The notes: generated from the letters alone by a model not told the origin. DNA of 64,000 bases from Prorocentrum cordatum (GCA_963575745.1 CAUYUJ010016885.1:72001-136000); one strand, 5' to 3'; positions 31,215-45,021 are shown, numbered from the stretch's first letter. Numbers and translations are program-made.

Positions 31215-31697
31215 TCAGGGGCACCACGCGGGTGGACCGAGGGAGGGGATTTGTTGGAAGTGGAGTCCTTCCCTCTCCTTAGCTCCTTCAGGGCTCTGGC
31301 TCGACCATCGGTGGGGTGCCCAGCGCATCGGCCTGACAACACCAAGGACCTGTCTCCTCGCACGGGCGCCACGGGCGCTGCGCCACACAGTCCCCTCGGG
31401 GCCGCCAGACCCCCAGAGCCGATGGAACCAGTGCGCCTGAGCCAGCTTAGAGGGAACCAAAGGACACAGATTCGCCACGGGACGGGCCCGACTCGAGCAA
31501 CTCCTACCACAGGCTAAGCACCCCCAACGGACACTCTGGAACCTGACATGGTGCCACCTGGGATCCGAGGCCAGGACGAGCGGATCGAACGAGCGACGAA
31601 GCCGAGGGCACTCAACGTCTGGGAATCCAGCGGCCGCCAGGTGGGCAAGAACTCGCCCCGTGTAGTAGGCAACGACCTGAGCGGCCCACCAAAACAT
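31215..31697 (-). CDS. hypothetical protein, ATG-started open frame
   Basis: ATG at 31697, 160 codons, beginning MFWWAAQVVAYYTGRVLAHL, rich in Trp, Arg and Cys. No family recognised. An overlapping minus frame is also open, so coding status is uncertain. Confidence 0.25.
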   Translation of the reverse strand: MFWWAAQVVAYYTGRVLAHLAAAGFPDVECPRLRRSFDPLVLASDPRWHHVRFQSVRWGCLACGRSCSSRARPVANLCPLVPSKLAQAHWFHRLWGSGGPEGTVWRSARGARARRQVLGVVRPMRWAPHRWSSQSPEGAKEREGLHFQQIPSLGPPAWCP

Positions 31698-31725
31698 GGG
31701 TCTCTGCTCCTCTAATTCAGGGCTT

Positions 31726-31763
31726 CAGCATCGTCGTCGTCGTCGTCGTCGTCATCGTCATCG

Positions 31764-31809
<46 letters not shown>

Positions 31810-31883
31810 GATCATCATCATCATCATCATCATCCTCATCATCATCACCACCATCATCATCACCACCACCACCTATCAACACC

Positions 31884-31918
<35 letters not shown>

Positions 31919-31958
31919 GCATCAGCATCAGCATCAGCATCAGCATCAGCATCAGCAC

Positions 31959-31996
<38 letters not shown>

Positions 31997-32043
31997 ACAT
32001 CATCATCATCATCACCAATCAGCATCATCATCATCATCAGCAT

Positions 32044-32090
<47 letters not shown>

Positions 32091-32119
32091 CCATCATCAC
32101 AAATCAGCATCATCATCAT

Positions 32120-32169
<50 letters not shown>

Positions 32170-32349
32170 CCATCATCAGCATCATCATCGTCATCGTCAT
32201 CATCATCATGATCATCATCCTCATCCCCATCCTCATCCTCATCCTCATCATCATCATCATCATCACCATAATCATCATCATCCTCATCCTCATCCTCATC
32301 ATCATCACCACCATCATAATCATCATCATCATCATCATAATCATCATCC

Positions 32350-32387
<38 letters not shown>

Positions 32388-32979
32388 GCCATCACAATCA
32401 TCATCATCATCATCATCATCGTCATCATCATCATGACCCCCACCACCACCACAATCACCACCACCATCATCATCATCACCATCATCATCAGCATCATCAT
32501 CAGCATCAGCAGCATCATCATCATCTTAATCATCATCCCCATCATCATCATCATCACCATCACCACCACCGCTACCACCATCGGCATCATCAGCAGCAGA
32601 ATCAGCATCGTCAACATCATCATCATCGTCGTCATCATCATCACCATCACCATCACCATCATTACCATAATCCTCCTCATCATCCGCATCATCATCATCA
32701 GGATCATTGCCATCATCAGCATCGTCATCATCACCATCATCAGCATCATCATCATCAACATCACCATGATCATCATCATGATCATCATCATCGTCACCGT
32801 CATCAACATCATCACCATCACCATTAGCATCATCATCATAATGAGAATCATCATCCTCATCATAGTCTTTATCATCATCATCACCATCATCATCATCACC
32901 ATCACCATCACCATCACCATCACCACCATCATCCTCATCATCACATCGGTATCGTCGTCATCATCACCATCATCGTTCG

Positions 32980-33043
<64 letters not shown>

Positions 33044-33360
33044 GTTATCATCATCATCACAATCACCAGCATCAGCATCATCATCATCACCATGACCATC
33101 ATCACCATCATCATCATCATCGTCACCATCATCATCATCAGCATCAGCATCAGCATCATCATCATAATCAGAATCATCGACATCATCATCAGAATCATCA
33201 CCATCATCATCAGCATCAGCATAATCATCATCATCAGCATCATCATCATCATCATCATCATCAGTATCATCCTAATCATCATCATCGTCAGCATCAGCAT
33301 CAGCATCATTATCACCAGCATCATCAGCAGCATCAGCATCAGCATCATCATCAGCGTCAG

Positions 33361-33403
<43 letters not shown>

Positions 33404-33966
33404 GTCATTAGCATCATAATGATTATCATCATCACCACCATCATCACCATCATCACCATCATCACCATCACCATCACTATTATCACTACCAGTACCATCA
33501 TCATCATCATCATCAGCATCATCATCAGCATCATCCCCATCATCATCATCATCATCATCATCATCACCACCACCCTCATCATCATCATCATCATCCTCAT
33601 CCTCATCATCATCATCATCATCAAAATCATGGTCATCATGGTCATCATCATTATCATCAGCATCGTCATCATCATCACCATGATCATCACCGTCATCATT
33701 ATCCTTCTCCTCCTCCTCCACCTCCTGCTCGTCCTCCTCCTCCTCATCCTCATCCTCATCATCATCAGCATGATCAGCATCAGCATCAGCATCAGCATCA
33801 GAATCATCAGCAGCAGCAGCATCATCATCATCAGCAGCATCATCAGGATTACCCTCATAATCATCAACACAAGCATCATCATCAACATCAGCATCATCAC
33901 CATCGTGGCCATCGTGATCATCATCATAGTCATCGTCATCATCGTCGTCATCCTCAGCAGCATCAG

Positions 33967-34030
<64 letters not shown>

Positions 34031-34897
34031 TACGACCATCATCATCATCATGATCATCATCGTCGTCGTGATCATCATCATCAGCATCATCATCATGGTC
34101 ATCATCACCAGCATCATCATACTCATCATCACCATGATCAGCATCGGCATCAGCATCAGCTTCAGCATCAGAATCAGCAGCAGCAGCATCATCATCAGAA
34201 GTGTCATCAGCATCATCCTCATAATCATCATCACAAGCATCATCATCATCATCAGCATCACCACCATCGTGGTATTCGTGGTCATCATCATAGTCATCAT
34301 CATCGTCGTCATCAGCAGCAGCATCAGCATCGTCATCATCACCATCTACGACCATCATCATCATCATCAGCATCATCATCACCATCGTGATCGTCATCAT
34401 CGTCGTGATCATCATCATCATCATCATCATCATCAGCATCATCATGGTCATCATCACCAGCATCATCATACTCATCATCATCATGATCAGCAGCAGCAGC
34501 ACCATCATCATCATCATCCTCATCATCATCGTCCTCATCATCATCGACCATCGATCACAACCAATCATCATGATCATCACCATCATCATCAGCATCGTCA
34601 TCGCCATCGTCATCATCACCATCATAATCAACATCATCGTCACGATCATCGTCGTATTCATCATCATCATCAACAAAGGCATTGTCACCGTCATCACCAT
34701 CATCGCCAGCAGCAGCATCATCATTTTCAGCAGCATCGGCAGCATCATCATCAGTGCCATCATGGTCATCAACATCATCGGTCAGCATCAGCAGCACCAT
34801 CACCATCATCATCGTCTTCATCATCGGTCAGCATCGTCGTCGTCGGCGTCGTCGTCATCAACATCATCATCAGCATCATCATCATCAGCGTCAGAAG

Positions 34898-34928
<31 letters not shown>

Positions 34929-35345
34929 ACCATCATGGTCGTCGACCTGATCCTAGTCGTCGTCGTCGTGGTCGTCGTCATTTGCACCATTATCATCATC
35001 AGCATCGTCATCATCAGCATCATCAGCATCGTCATCGTCATCACCACCATCATCATCATCATCATCATCATCATCAGCATCATCATCAGCATTAGCATCA
35101 TCAAAATCACCACCAACACCATCATCATCAGCATCCACATCATCATCACCATCATCATCGACAAAGGCATCATCGTCGTGAGCATGATAAACAGCAGCAT
35201 CATCATGACTATCATGATCATCAGCATCGTCATGACCACCATCATCACTATCGATCATCATCAGCATCATAATCATCATCATCATCACCCTCATGATCCT
35301 CAGCATCATCATCATCATCAAATCATCATCATCACCATCATTATC
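31726..35345. repeat. long CAT triplet array
   Basis: 3.6 kb of CAT with CAG, CAC and CGT variants and a TCC island at 33700-33750. It shares a segment with the 19.4-kb array and has a higher-order duplication at 33.77-34.54 kb. Confidence 0.97.
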
Positions 35346-35348
35346 GTA

Positions 35349-35550
35349 TTGCTCCTCCTCCTCCTCCTCCACGATCCCTCCTCCTGTCCTCCATCTCTCC
35401 TCCTCCTCCACCTCTCCTCCTCCTCCTCATCCTCCTCCTCCTCCTCCTCCTCCTCCTCCTCGACCTTCTCCTCCCCCTCCTCCTCCTCCTCCTCCTCCTC
35501 CTCCTCCTCCTGCCTCCTGCTCCTCCTCCTCCTCCTGCCTCCTGCTTGCT
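35349..35550. repeat. TCC-rich tract
   Basis: TCC with GCC and TGC breaks, directly joined to the CAT array. Confidence 0.95.
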
Positions 35551-35679
35551 CTCGTTGGCATTGCACGGGGGGGCTGCTGGTGCAGGTCCCCTGTCAGTAC
35601 ACCCGCGGGGGCCTCCAGCAGCGAGCGCAGCCCTGCACCTCCGGTTCGGCAGGGTGTCAGAAAGCCCAATACACACACC

Positions 35680-36575
35680 CGTGTGTATGTATATGTATAC
35701 AATATATGTGTTCGTATGTATCGTAGACATGAGCAAATACTTATTCATGTGCGTACCCGTATACGCACGCACATATACACAATCATATACATATACAGAA
35801 ATCTGCACACCAATGTGCGATTGTATATACATATACATAAGCATATACACATACATATGAATGTACATATGCATACGTATAACGACATATATAAACAAAC
35901 ACATAGATACATGCATATACAAATACATATACATATACAAATGCCGATGCGCATACATAAACCTATATATATATATATGTACATATATATACACATGCAT
36001 GTACTTGTGCATATACATATACACACACATATATACGTGTATATGTGCATATGCATACACATGTACATATATATATGTGCGTGTGTGCAAATGCGTTTAC
36101 CTGTGCACCGGCAATCAAAAACTCATATACATATACATATACACACATAGACACATACATATACATGTACGTCTACACATGCATAGGCATGTTCAAGCAC
36201 ATATACATACAAAAAACATACGTATACATATGCATGCACACATACATATATGCACAATCACCTACATATACACATGTATACGTGCATGCATTTACCAACG
36301 CATCTACACATGCACATATGTAAATACATATGTTCATTGCATGCTTACACATACCATGAAACTTGCATGTGCACCTACATATACACATGCAAAGATACCT
36401 ATACGTATACGTATAACTATACATTACATAGACATAGACATACACATACATATGCATATCACAAACATATAACCATGCATATAGATGTACATATAGAAAT
36501 ACATGTACATATGCATACCCCTAAATATATACATAGACATTTACATATACATAAAGAGAGAGAGAGAGAGAGAGA
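35680..36575. repeat. CATA/TATAC array ending in AG repeat
   Basis: Degenerate ACATAT units, then AGAGAG at 36556-36575. Open frames rich in Tyr, Ile, His and Thr are artefacts. Confidence 0.95.
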
Positions 36576-36639
36576 TCCGCCACCGTGCCTTCGGGCACGA
36601 AAAACGCGTATCCTCAGGTCCATTGCCTAATTCCTGGAG

Positions 36640-37090
36640 CCTCAATCCTAAGTCCTGAGGAGCCGTGAGGGGTCCCAGACCCCAGTTTCCGAAATCTCTT
36701 GGGGGTTCCCGCGGTTCCCCTGGGCTCCAGCACGTAGTGGCGTGTGAATTTGCTCGGCCCAACCTAGACAGGCCAAGAGGGTTTCAAACCCAAGACGGTC
36801 GAAGAACGATCCGAGTCGCCGAACGATCGCGGCCTCAGAGGGCCCCAAGACGGCCCAAGAGGCGCTCAAAACGGACCAAAAGACCACAAAGACGGCTCCA
36901 AGAGGGGACCCGAACGGAAAGTTCGAGCCCTCGGCCCCGAAGGGCCCCCGTCAGACCCAAAGAGACCTCCAAGAGGCTCCCAAGAGGCAGAGGCCCCAAG
37001 AGGCACTCCGGAAGCTCCCAAACTGCCCCACAGAGGCCCCCGAGAGCGCTTCGAACAGACCACAAGAAGTATCCCTGAGAACTCTGACCC
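36640..37090. repeat. degenerate CCCAAGAGG-type repeats
   Basis: Units such as GGCCCCAAGACGGCCCAAGA and GGCTCCCAAGAGGCAG, as at 20.4-21.3 and 38.85-40 kb. Confidence 0.6.
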
Positions 37091-37119
37091 ACAACCTAGG
37101 CACGGTGTCAGGAATGGCC

Positions 37120-38455
37120 GAAAGCCACACACACACATGTATATAAATATGTATAGATGTACATATGTATATGTGTAAATATGTGTGGTTGTGCACAAAC
37201 GAAAACAAATACATATATATATATATGTATATATATGTATATATATATACGCCAACGTTCACCTATACATATCCTATTCACATACTTATACATACAAAGG
37301 ACACATAAACAGTTACAAACACATATGCATATACAAACACATGAACATGTACATAGACATAGACATATACATACGCGTGGACATACACATGTACATGTAA
37401 ATGAACATATACACATACATAAACATATATATATACCTGTATATAAACAGATACATATGCATATGCATATTCGTATACATACACCTACACTCATACATGG
37501 GAATGTACAGCTATGTCTACATCTACATATGCATTTACATACACCTATACGAACACAACACGTGCACATAGTCACCTACAGGTACATATGCATATGCAAA
37601 TACCTACACGCATACATATATATATATATATATATATATGCATAGTGCACAAACATAACAGCATACGCGTACACCTATGCATGAGCATACACGTATGCAT
37701 AGACGTATGCGTTTGCATATGCAGATACGAAAACATGTGTACACATATGAAAATATACATGTGCACACACACCTTTACATGTACGTAAACATATACAGAT
37801 ACCTATATACAGACATCTATGCATACCTACATGCATGCATGCATACATACGTACTTCGGCGTACACCTACCTACATGCATGCATATGCTTACATCAATGC
37901 ATACGTGTATACATACATGCATGCATGCATGAAGACATGTATACATACATACATGCATGCATACGTGCATGTATCCACGCACACACAACCTACACACATC
38001 TACGCACACACGTATGAAAATTGCACCCAAACATATGAACATGTGTATGCTTGCATGTATATATACAGTTATGTGTGTATGCGTGCATGCACACATGTAT
38101 GGTTACAAACATGGTCACGTATATGTACATGCGTATAGACACCTGCGAACACATATACGTGCATATGTAACATGGATTAGTACACAGGCATGGCCATTTA
38201 CATAAATGCATGCATATATACATCGTACATACATACATTCATGCAAACGTACGTACGTACATACATACATGCATGCATACATGGATGCATGCATGCAGAC
38301 ACACATATCTGTATACATACATACACATACGTATATGCACACGTACCTACATACATATATACATATGAACGTGTAACTACACGCGCACATCTGTGTTAAA
38401 ATGTATACCCACGTACTCAAGTATGCATACACCTGTATAGTTATAGATACATACC
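37120..38455. repeat. CATA/CATG tetranucleotide array
   Basis: 1.3 kb of ACATAC, ATGC and CATGCATG units with a TATATA run near 37618. Confidence 0.95.
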
Positions 38456-38639
38456 CCCCTGAAGAAAAGCGATCAAGTGAAGCTTGTCGCGATGTTTCTA
38501 TTACAAGCATCCTCACAATTATGACAGCAGAACGCACCCCTCACGCAAATTGCGACGTCGAGGTCAAACAACTAACACCTGTGCGGCAGAAGACACTGAC
38601 CAGCCTTCCAGGGGCCTGGCAGTTCCGCACCCTGGCCGT

Positions 38640-38825
38640 TCCTAATACAAACTACGAACAATGCGAAACATACGGACTACGAATACGACCATAAATACTG
38701 ATACAAATGCGAAAACTAATAAGAATGCGAATGCTACTGTCAATACGACTACTAATCCGACTGAGACGTCTACCACTACTCATTCGTAGGCAGTCTACGA
38801 CTACAACTAGAACACGAACTGACAT
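38640..38825. repeat. degenerate ATACGACTA array
   Basis: AATACGA, ACTACGA and AATGCGA units. The stretch 38456-38640 holds no recognised gene. Confidence 0.7.
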
Positions 38826-38849
38826 TAAGAACCCTCTGCCCCAAGATCG

Positions 38850-40040
38850 CCCCAAGATCCCCTAAGAGGCCCTCGAGGTGCCCCCAGAAGGCCCCCAAGA
38901 GGCCCAGGTCAGGCTCCCAAGAAGCCCCCAAGAGGCCCCCGAGACACCCCAAAACACCCCCCAAACCGCCCCCAACAGGCTTCCGAGAGGTCTCTGAATC
39001 GATCCTCGCGGACATCCAAAGAACTTCTGGCTGGCAACCTGGCTCGGCACGGAGACGGAACGAGCGCCTCGGGAACTTGCCCGAGATGGCTCATGGCACC
39101 TTTCGCTCTTGGGAGCCTTGGTGTGAAGAGCTCGTTACGTCGCCGCTCTCCGCTGGGAGCCCTGGTGTTCAGAGACTTTTATGAAGGGGTCCCAGGACAC
39201 ACACGTAAATACACACAAATAAAAAGATTCCCCATAGGTTCCCATATTTTCTGGGTTGTTGTATTCCCCCCCACTTCCCATATTTTCCCATATTTTCTGG
39301 GGGAATCGACGATGAATTGTGTCTGTGTGTGTTTCCCTCCTGGTGTTACGTTGCCGCTCGCTCTTGGGAGTCTTGGTGTGGCGAGCTTCTTACGTCGCTG
39401 CGCTCTGGGGGGCCGTGGTGCCAAGAGCTTGTTGCATCACCGCTCGCCGATGGGAGCCATGGTGGTCTCGAGCGTCTCCTGGGCCTCGTCGGGGTCTTCT
39501 AGGGGCCCTTTCGGAGCCATGTGGGAGCCCTTGTGGGGCAATTCTGGCCCGTCTTAAGGCCCTTTGGGGCAGTCTTGGAGCGTCCTGGAGGCCTGTGGCC
39601 GTCCTGGGGCTCTCTTGGGGGCAGCTTGGGGCCCTCTTGGGAGCCGCGTTGGGCCCTCTTGAAGCTCTCTTGGGGCAATCGTGGGGCCCTCCTGGGCCGG
39701 CTTGGGGCCCATTTAAGCAGTTTCGGGTCCATCTGGGGCCTTCTGAGGGCCATCTTGCACAATGGTTGGGCCGTCTTGGGACGGTATTTGGAGCCTCTTG
39801 GGCCGTGTTGGGCAGCTCTTGGCCCGAAAAGGCAAGGACTCCAAAAACTGCAAAAACTACAGAAACATTCAATGGATTGTGCGCCAGGGGGGGCATCTCG
39901 GGGGCCCTCTGGAAGGCATCTGGAGCCGTCTTGAAGCTCTCTTGGACTGTCTGGAGGCCATCTGAGGCGCTCTTGGGGCAGTCTTGGTGCCCTCGTATGC
40001 TGTTTAGGGGCCCTCTTGAGCAGTCTTGGGGCCCGTGGGC
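38850..40040. repeat. degenerate AAGAGGCCCC / CTTGGGGC repeat field
   Basis: Left side has CCCCCAAGAGGC units and the right side the complementary GGGCCCTCTTGG units, so the field is inverted around an R3 copy. Near 39100-39170 and 39345-39460 are about 45-bp units with GGGAGCCTTGGTGT. Confidence 0.65.
39195..39342 (+). repeat. R3 element, copy 3
   Basis: ACACACGTAAATACACACAA, GATTCCCCATA, CTTCCCATATTTTC, GGGGGAATCGACGATGAATT and TGTCTGTGTGTGTTTCCC, matching the other copies. Confidence 0.85.
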
Positions 40041-40635
40041 AACGTCACTCAAAAAATTACTAGGAATCAGGCCATAGGAGCCGCCCAGGAGACCATTACA
40101 ACTCATCCCACCCCGCCTCGCCCCTCCCCTGGACCCCTCCCTAGAGGGCTTCGCCCCACCAAAACTTTACCACTCGTACCTCGCTATTTCCGTTACCTCA
40201 GGCACGGCGGCGGGATGGGCCGACGGTCACCAGACGTTGAACAAAGTACCAGAAAAAAAGGCGTTCAGATCTGAAAGGAAGACCCCACAATCATGTTCAG
40301 GTGTTCCAGGGAGACTGGGAACTGATGCGCTTGTTGAAGCAATCCCGTAATCAAGGACATGAAGTCCGTTCGCGCTGCAACATGAACGCCCCAACGCGCC
40401 ACGTGTCCGCGCGTCTCTGGTCTATTGGAGAAGACGTTCGCCTGCGCCCCCCATCCCATTCCCCCCCGAACAATATGCTAGTTTATCACAGGAGGCGCCT
40501 TCGATATGTATTACGGGCGGGACCCGTGATCCACCTGGGCCTGCTGACCTGAACCAGGCGCAAGAGAACAACGAATCGCAAAAGCGCCATGCGCTCGGAT
40601 TTACAAGCCGAGCTGGATCGACCACCTACACCAAA
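40041..40635. other. unassigned stretch
   Basis: No convincing coding frame, repeat or RNA seen. Confidence 0.4.
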
Positions 40636-41525
40636 GCGTCTGCTCACCGCACTGCGCGCGTGCACCACAGTGTTTTTTTGCCAGTGGGCACAAACAATGC
40701 CTGCGCGCACCACGTTCCCTGCGTGCACACACGCGACATGCTCTGCGGCGCGCGATGCCTGAATGCACCACAGTGCGTGTCTGCGCCGCAGCGCGTGTCT
40801 CAATCCCAACGCACGCGTGCTTTGTGGTGCATCCGAACGCTGCACTCCGCAACGCCTGAGAGAACCATCAGAGCCTGCAGCAACGCGCAACGGTGAGCGA
40901 GACCCCCCCCTCCGCACTCCCCCAGCAGAGGAAGAGGGGGGAGGGGTGTTCTGTCTCACCTGTCTATTCCTGACCATGCGCTGCTACGAGGCAAACGTGC
41001 TATTAGCCTCTGTTGCCCCAACTCCTCGTCATCGCGTCTACCATCACCTCATCCTCCTGCGCGACTGTCTCATGCAGGGTGCATCGGAAGCCGTGAACTG
41101 CATCGGTCGCAAGATAGAACGTCGTTCAATGCACATTGGCACGCGGTGCGCCACACGCAGTGCACAACACTGCTGGCAGGAGCAGCCGTGGTCGTAATAG
41201 GAGTACTCGTAAACACGCCGCAACAAAAAACATAACAGAAACAACACTGCGGAATGGGCAGTGAGGCGACGTGTAACGCCCGCGTGGCACTGCGCAGTGT
41301 ACTGTGCGCATAGGCACTGAGGTGCATACGCGCACTGTGGTGGGCACACAGGCATCGTGGTGCACACAACCACGGTGCTGCGCACAAGCACGGCGCTGCA
41401 TGCGCAAATATTCGGTTGTGGCACATGCAAACACGGCTGAGGGCACGCAGGCATGGTTGGTGCACACAGTCATGCTGGTGCTTCGCGGTGAACACAGGCA
41501 CTGTGGTGCGCAGGGTCGATTCGTG
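40636..41525. repeat. degenerate GTGCACCACAGTG repeats in inverted arms
   Basis: 40640-40860 carries units with GTGCACCACAGTG. 41285-41515 carries the complementary CACTGTGGTGCGCA units, about 27-30 bp each. Between them is unassigned sequence; 41526-42090 also shows nothing recognisable. Confidence 0.6.
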
Positions 41526-42297
41526 AATGCGTGCACGCAGATGTGCTACAGCAGTCAAGAATGACAAACACCCAAACTGTTGCGAACCCGCCACCTAACG
41601 AGTCCGTGTTGTAAAAACACCCCAAAAAATGTGTAAGGCCGCCGCAAACCAATATACAATGTGTAACGGCGCCACACATACAGAATCAGGTTGCAAGGCC
41701 GACAAAAAAACAAAAAAGAGTGGTGCACGGAAGCGGTCAGCTCGCTGCGCTGCGTAGGTGTGCCGCGGTTGCTTCATACAGGCACACCAATTGCGCACTT
41801 GAAAACTCAGCTTGCGCTGCCTCAGCACCGCTGCGTTGCCGCCTTGTTACAAAAAGCGGCCTTAACAATAGCCCCCAAACGTTGGCATCAGCTGTTGCAT
41901 TGCTGCATTACTGCGTCCGACTGCCAACAACGCAAAGTGGATTCCGACTGCTGATCCCGTGACAAGATTGGGAGCACCACTTGCGTTTGGTGTAAACCAG
42001 ATGCTGTCCTATACCGTAACGATTGCACTCACACTGTCAAAGAAGTTTGCAAGTGAAGACATAATATCAAAAGGGGTAGGCCACAGGAGGTGGGAGAGCT
42101 TGTCATACAGATATACATACCTGTATACATATGCATATGTATACGCACGTGCAAATACATGTGTACAAATGTGTATGACATATAAAATGTGTACATATGT
42201 ATACAAACATGTTTATCAAATTCCGTTTCTTACTTATACGACCACCCTTCGTGTGATAAGGAGGTTGTGGGGGGGAAGAAGGGGGGGAACCAACATC

Positions 42298-42870
42298 TGA
42301 CTCAATCGATCTCACTATCGATCTCACTCAACGGGACACCACCGCACTGGACACCACGAGACACCACGGGACACCGCGGGACACTTATCGATCTCACTAT
42401 CGGTCTCACTATCGATCACGGGACACCACGGGCAACCACGGGACACCACGGAACACCGCGGGACACCTCTCGATCTCACTATCGGTCTCACTATCGATCT
42501 CACTATCGATCTCACTCAGCGGGACACCATAGGACACCACGGACGGGAAACCTGGGGACACCACATCGATCTCAGTATCGATCTCACTATCGATCTCACT
42601 ATCGATCTCACTATCGATCTCACTCAACGGGACACCACGGGACACCACGGGACACCTGTCGATCTCACTATCGATCTCACTATCGATCTCACTCAGCGGG
42701 ACACCGCGGGACACCACGGGACACCTCGGGGCACCACATCGATCTCAGTATCGATCTCACTATCGATCTGACTCAACGGGACACCACCATTGGACACCTG
42801 CGGATCTTACTATCGATCTCACTATCGATCTCACTCAACGTGACACCACGGGACACCGCGGGACACCAAG
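42298..42870 (+). repeat. two interleaved short satellites
   Basis: Blocks of TCGATCTCACTA (12 bp) alternate with blocks of GGGACACCACG (11 bp), at least five alternations. Confidence 0.92.
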
Positions 42871-42922
42871 GGGACACCAGCGGGACACCGCGGGCCACCG
42901 GCCGCCAGAGGAGAAACATTTG

Positions 42923-43049
42923 GTCCGGCCGCGGCCCAGCCACAGGAGGATTTCGGGACACCCGCGGGACACCGGCGGGACACCACGCGGCACCGGCCGA
43001 CGGAGGAGTTACATTGGGTCCGGCCGCGGCCCAGCCACAGGAGGATTTC
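42923..43049 (+). repeat. direct repeat pair, 95-bp period
   Basis: GGTCCGGCCGCGGCCCAGCC followed by ACAGGAGGATTTC occurs at 42923 and 43018. Confidence 0.9.
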
Positions 43050-43106
43050 TCTCGCCCGCCCTCGCAGCCTCGCCTCCCCCGCACGCACGCACGGCACGCA
43101 CGACAC

Positions 43107-43164
43107 GATCATCAGCATCATCATTACCAGCAGCATCATCATTACCAGCAGCATCATCATCATG

Positions 43165-43230
<66 letters not shown>

Positions 43231-43244
43231 TACATCATCATCAG

Positions 43245-43278
<34 letters not shown>

Positions 43279-43512
43279 GTAATCAGTATCATCATCGTAA
43301 TTAGCATCATCATCAAAAGCAGCATCATCATCATCACCCCCACCAACATCATCATCATCATCATAAGCAGCGGCAACATCATCATCGTCATCAGTACCAG
43401 CATCATCATCAGCATCATCAGTATCATCAGCATCGTCATCGTCATCATCAACTGCAACATCATCAGCATCATCATTATCAACATCATCATCATCGTCATC
43501 ATCATCATCCTA
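43107..43512. repeat. CAT triplet array
   Basis: CAT with AGC, GTA and ACC variants. Confidence 0.95.
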
Positions 43513-43559
43513 CGGCCCCTCACGTGTTCCGTTTCATCCTCCCCGCCTGAGCTCATCCC

Positions 43560-43592
43560 TCACCATCATCCTCCTCCTCCTCCTCCCTCTCC
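43560..43592. repeat. short TCC tract before relict leader
   Basis: CATCATCC then TCC units, ending at the relict leader. Confidence 0.9.
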
Positions 43593-43615
43593 TCCGTAGC
43601 CAGTTTGGGCTCAAG
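43593..43615 (+). other. relict dinoflagellate spliced leader
   Basis: TCCGTAGCCAGTTTGGGCTC then AAG: leader with T to G in CCATTTTGG and one inserted G. Downstream 43616-44150 has open frames but no recognised protein. Confidence 0.75.
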
Positions 43616-44559
43616 CCCGCTTTGGGCGCCGGGCGGGCGCAGCGTTTTGGGGTCCTTGGGTCTCACCTCCTCGGGGGGAAGCGGCACTGCCCTCGACGCA
43701 CGCCGCCATACCCCAGGCTGTGGCTGCGCAGGGCTGAAGCTAAACGGTGTTGTTCGTTTTCGTTTTGTTTTCCTTTTCCCTCATTTTGTCTTCGACCCGC
43801 CTTGATCGCAAAACGAAGTCGAAACGAAAACAGCCCACGAAATCGCCAAGACACAGTTTAGGTCCAGCCCTGTGGCTGCGGTCTGGCCCCTGCGAGGGCA
43901 CGAGCGCGCGCTGCTGACGGCCGTTGGCGCGCTCGCGCCGTTTGCGGCGGCCGGCGCGGCTGCTGCTGCTGCTGGAGGCCACCAGGGCGTGGCGGCTGTG
44001 GCTGCGGCAGCACCGCACCGGCGCCGAGGCGCTCTCTCCGACGCTGCGCAGGCCGACGAGGAGGTCGGAGAGGAGGTCGTCGTCGTTGAGGAGGGAGGAG
44101 CTCGCGCGGCCCCACCTCCGCCGGCAGGCGGAGGCTGGCCGTCACGGTGAGATGGCGCGACCTTCTGGTGCGTGTGAGCGTTCTTGTATTCGGCGCTTCG
44201 ACACTGGGCGGAGAGGGGGGGGGCGAGGGGAGGGGGGTCTGGCTCTGGGCCTCTGCTCAGTGCGACTTTCTGCAACAGTGCGTCCGATGGGGGAGGCCCC
44301 CCACCCGCTCGAAACAGGCGCCAAGAACAGCCAGGATCTACTCCATGGGGGGGGGGGGGTGCGAGGGCCAGCGCCGACCGGCAACACGATGAATAAGAAG
44401 ACGATCGCCATGCCGAGCCCTCTGCAAGTGTGCTCGGCACGTCGACCTCGGCTGCAGCGTAGAGAAGTTGCCGACCACGGGGGCGGAGGCCAAGCGCAGG
44501 GTGCGTGGCCCGCGGCGGTGCCGAGGCCAGGGCGGCGACGGCGGCTCGAGCGACCCCTG

Positions 44560-44640
44560 GAGGAGGAGGAGGAGGAGGAGGAGGAGGAGGAGGAGGAGGA
44601 GGAGGAGGAGGAGGAGGAGGAGGAGGAGGGAGGAGGCGGA
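44560..44640. repeat. GGA microsatellite
   Basis: Near-pure GGA tract; 44151-44559 shows no recognised gene. Confidence 0.95.
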
Positions 44641-45021
44641 GCAGGAGTCAAAACTGCAGGAGCTGGAGGCGACGGTGGGCACCCTTGCAGGCTGCCACCC
44701 GGAGCGTCGGCGGCGTGACGCGGCCGCTGGCGGAGCCCGTCGCTCCGACCGTCGAGGCCGAGAAGATCGGCGAGGGCGAGGGCCAAAACGAGCACCTCCG
44801 GCAGGTGAGCTACGCGGAGTGCGAGCCCGAGCAGCTGAAGGAGCCAGGCAGCGAGCAGGGCGCCGCCGCAGCCGTGATGGTGGCGGCGAAGAGGGCCCTC
44901 GACCCTCAGACACCTATTGGCGGAGGCGAAGCAGGCCCATGAAAAGGCTTTGGTGCAGGACCTCGTTTTCGACCCCACGGTCGACGATTTTGACGAGTGG
45001 AAGTCCGAGCAGCTGAAGTAA
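44640..45021 (+). pseudogene. coiled-coil-like gene remnant
   Basis: Three coding-like stretches in alternating frames: EEAEQESKLQELEATVGTLA, then EAEKIGEGEGQNEHLRQVSY to AAAAVMVAAKRALDP, then LAEAKQAHEKALVQDLVFDP to EWKSEQLK and a TAA at 45019. Glu/Lys/Gln content suggests coiled coil. Frame changes mean indels, hidden introns or decay. No family recognised. The region 45022-45780 has no recognised gene. Confidence 0.4.
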
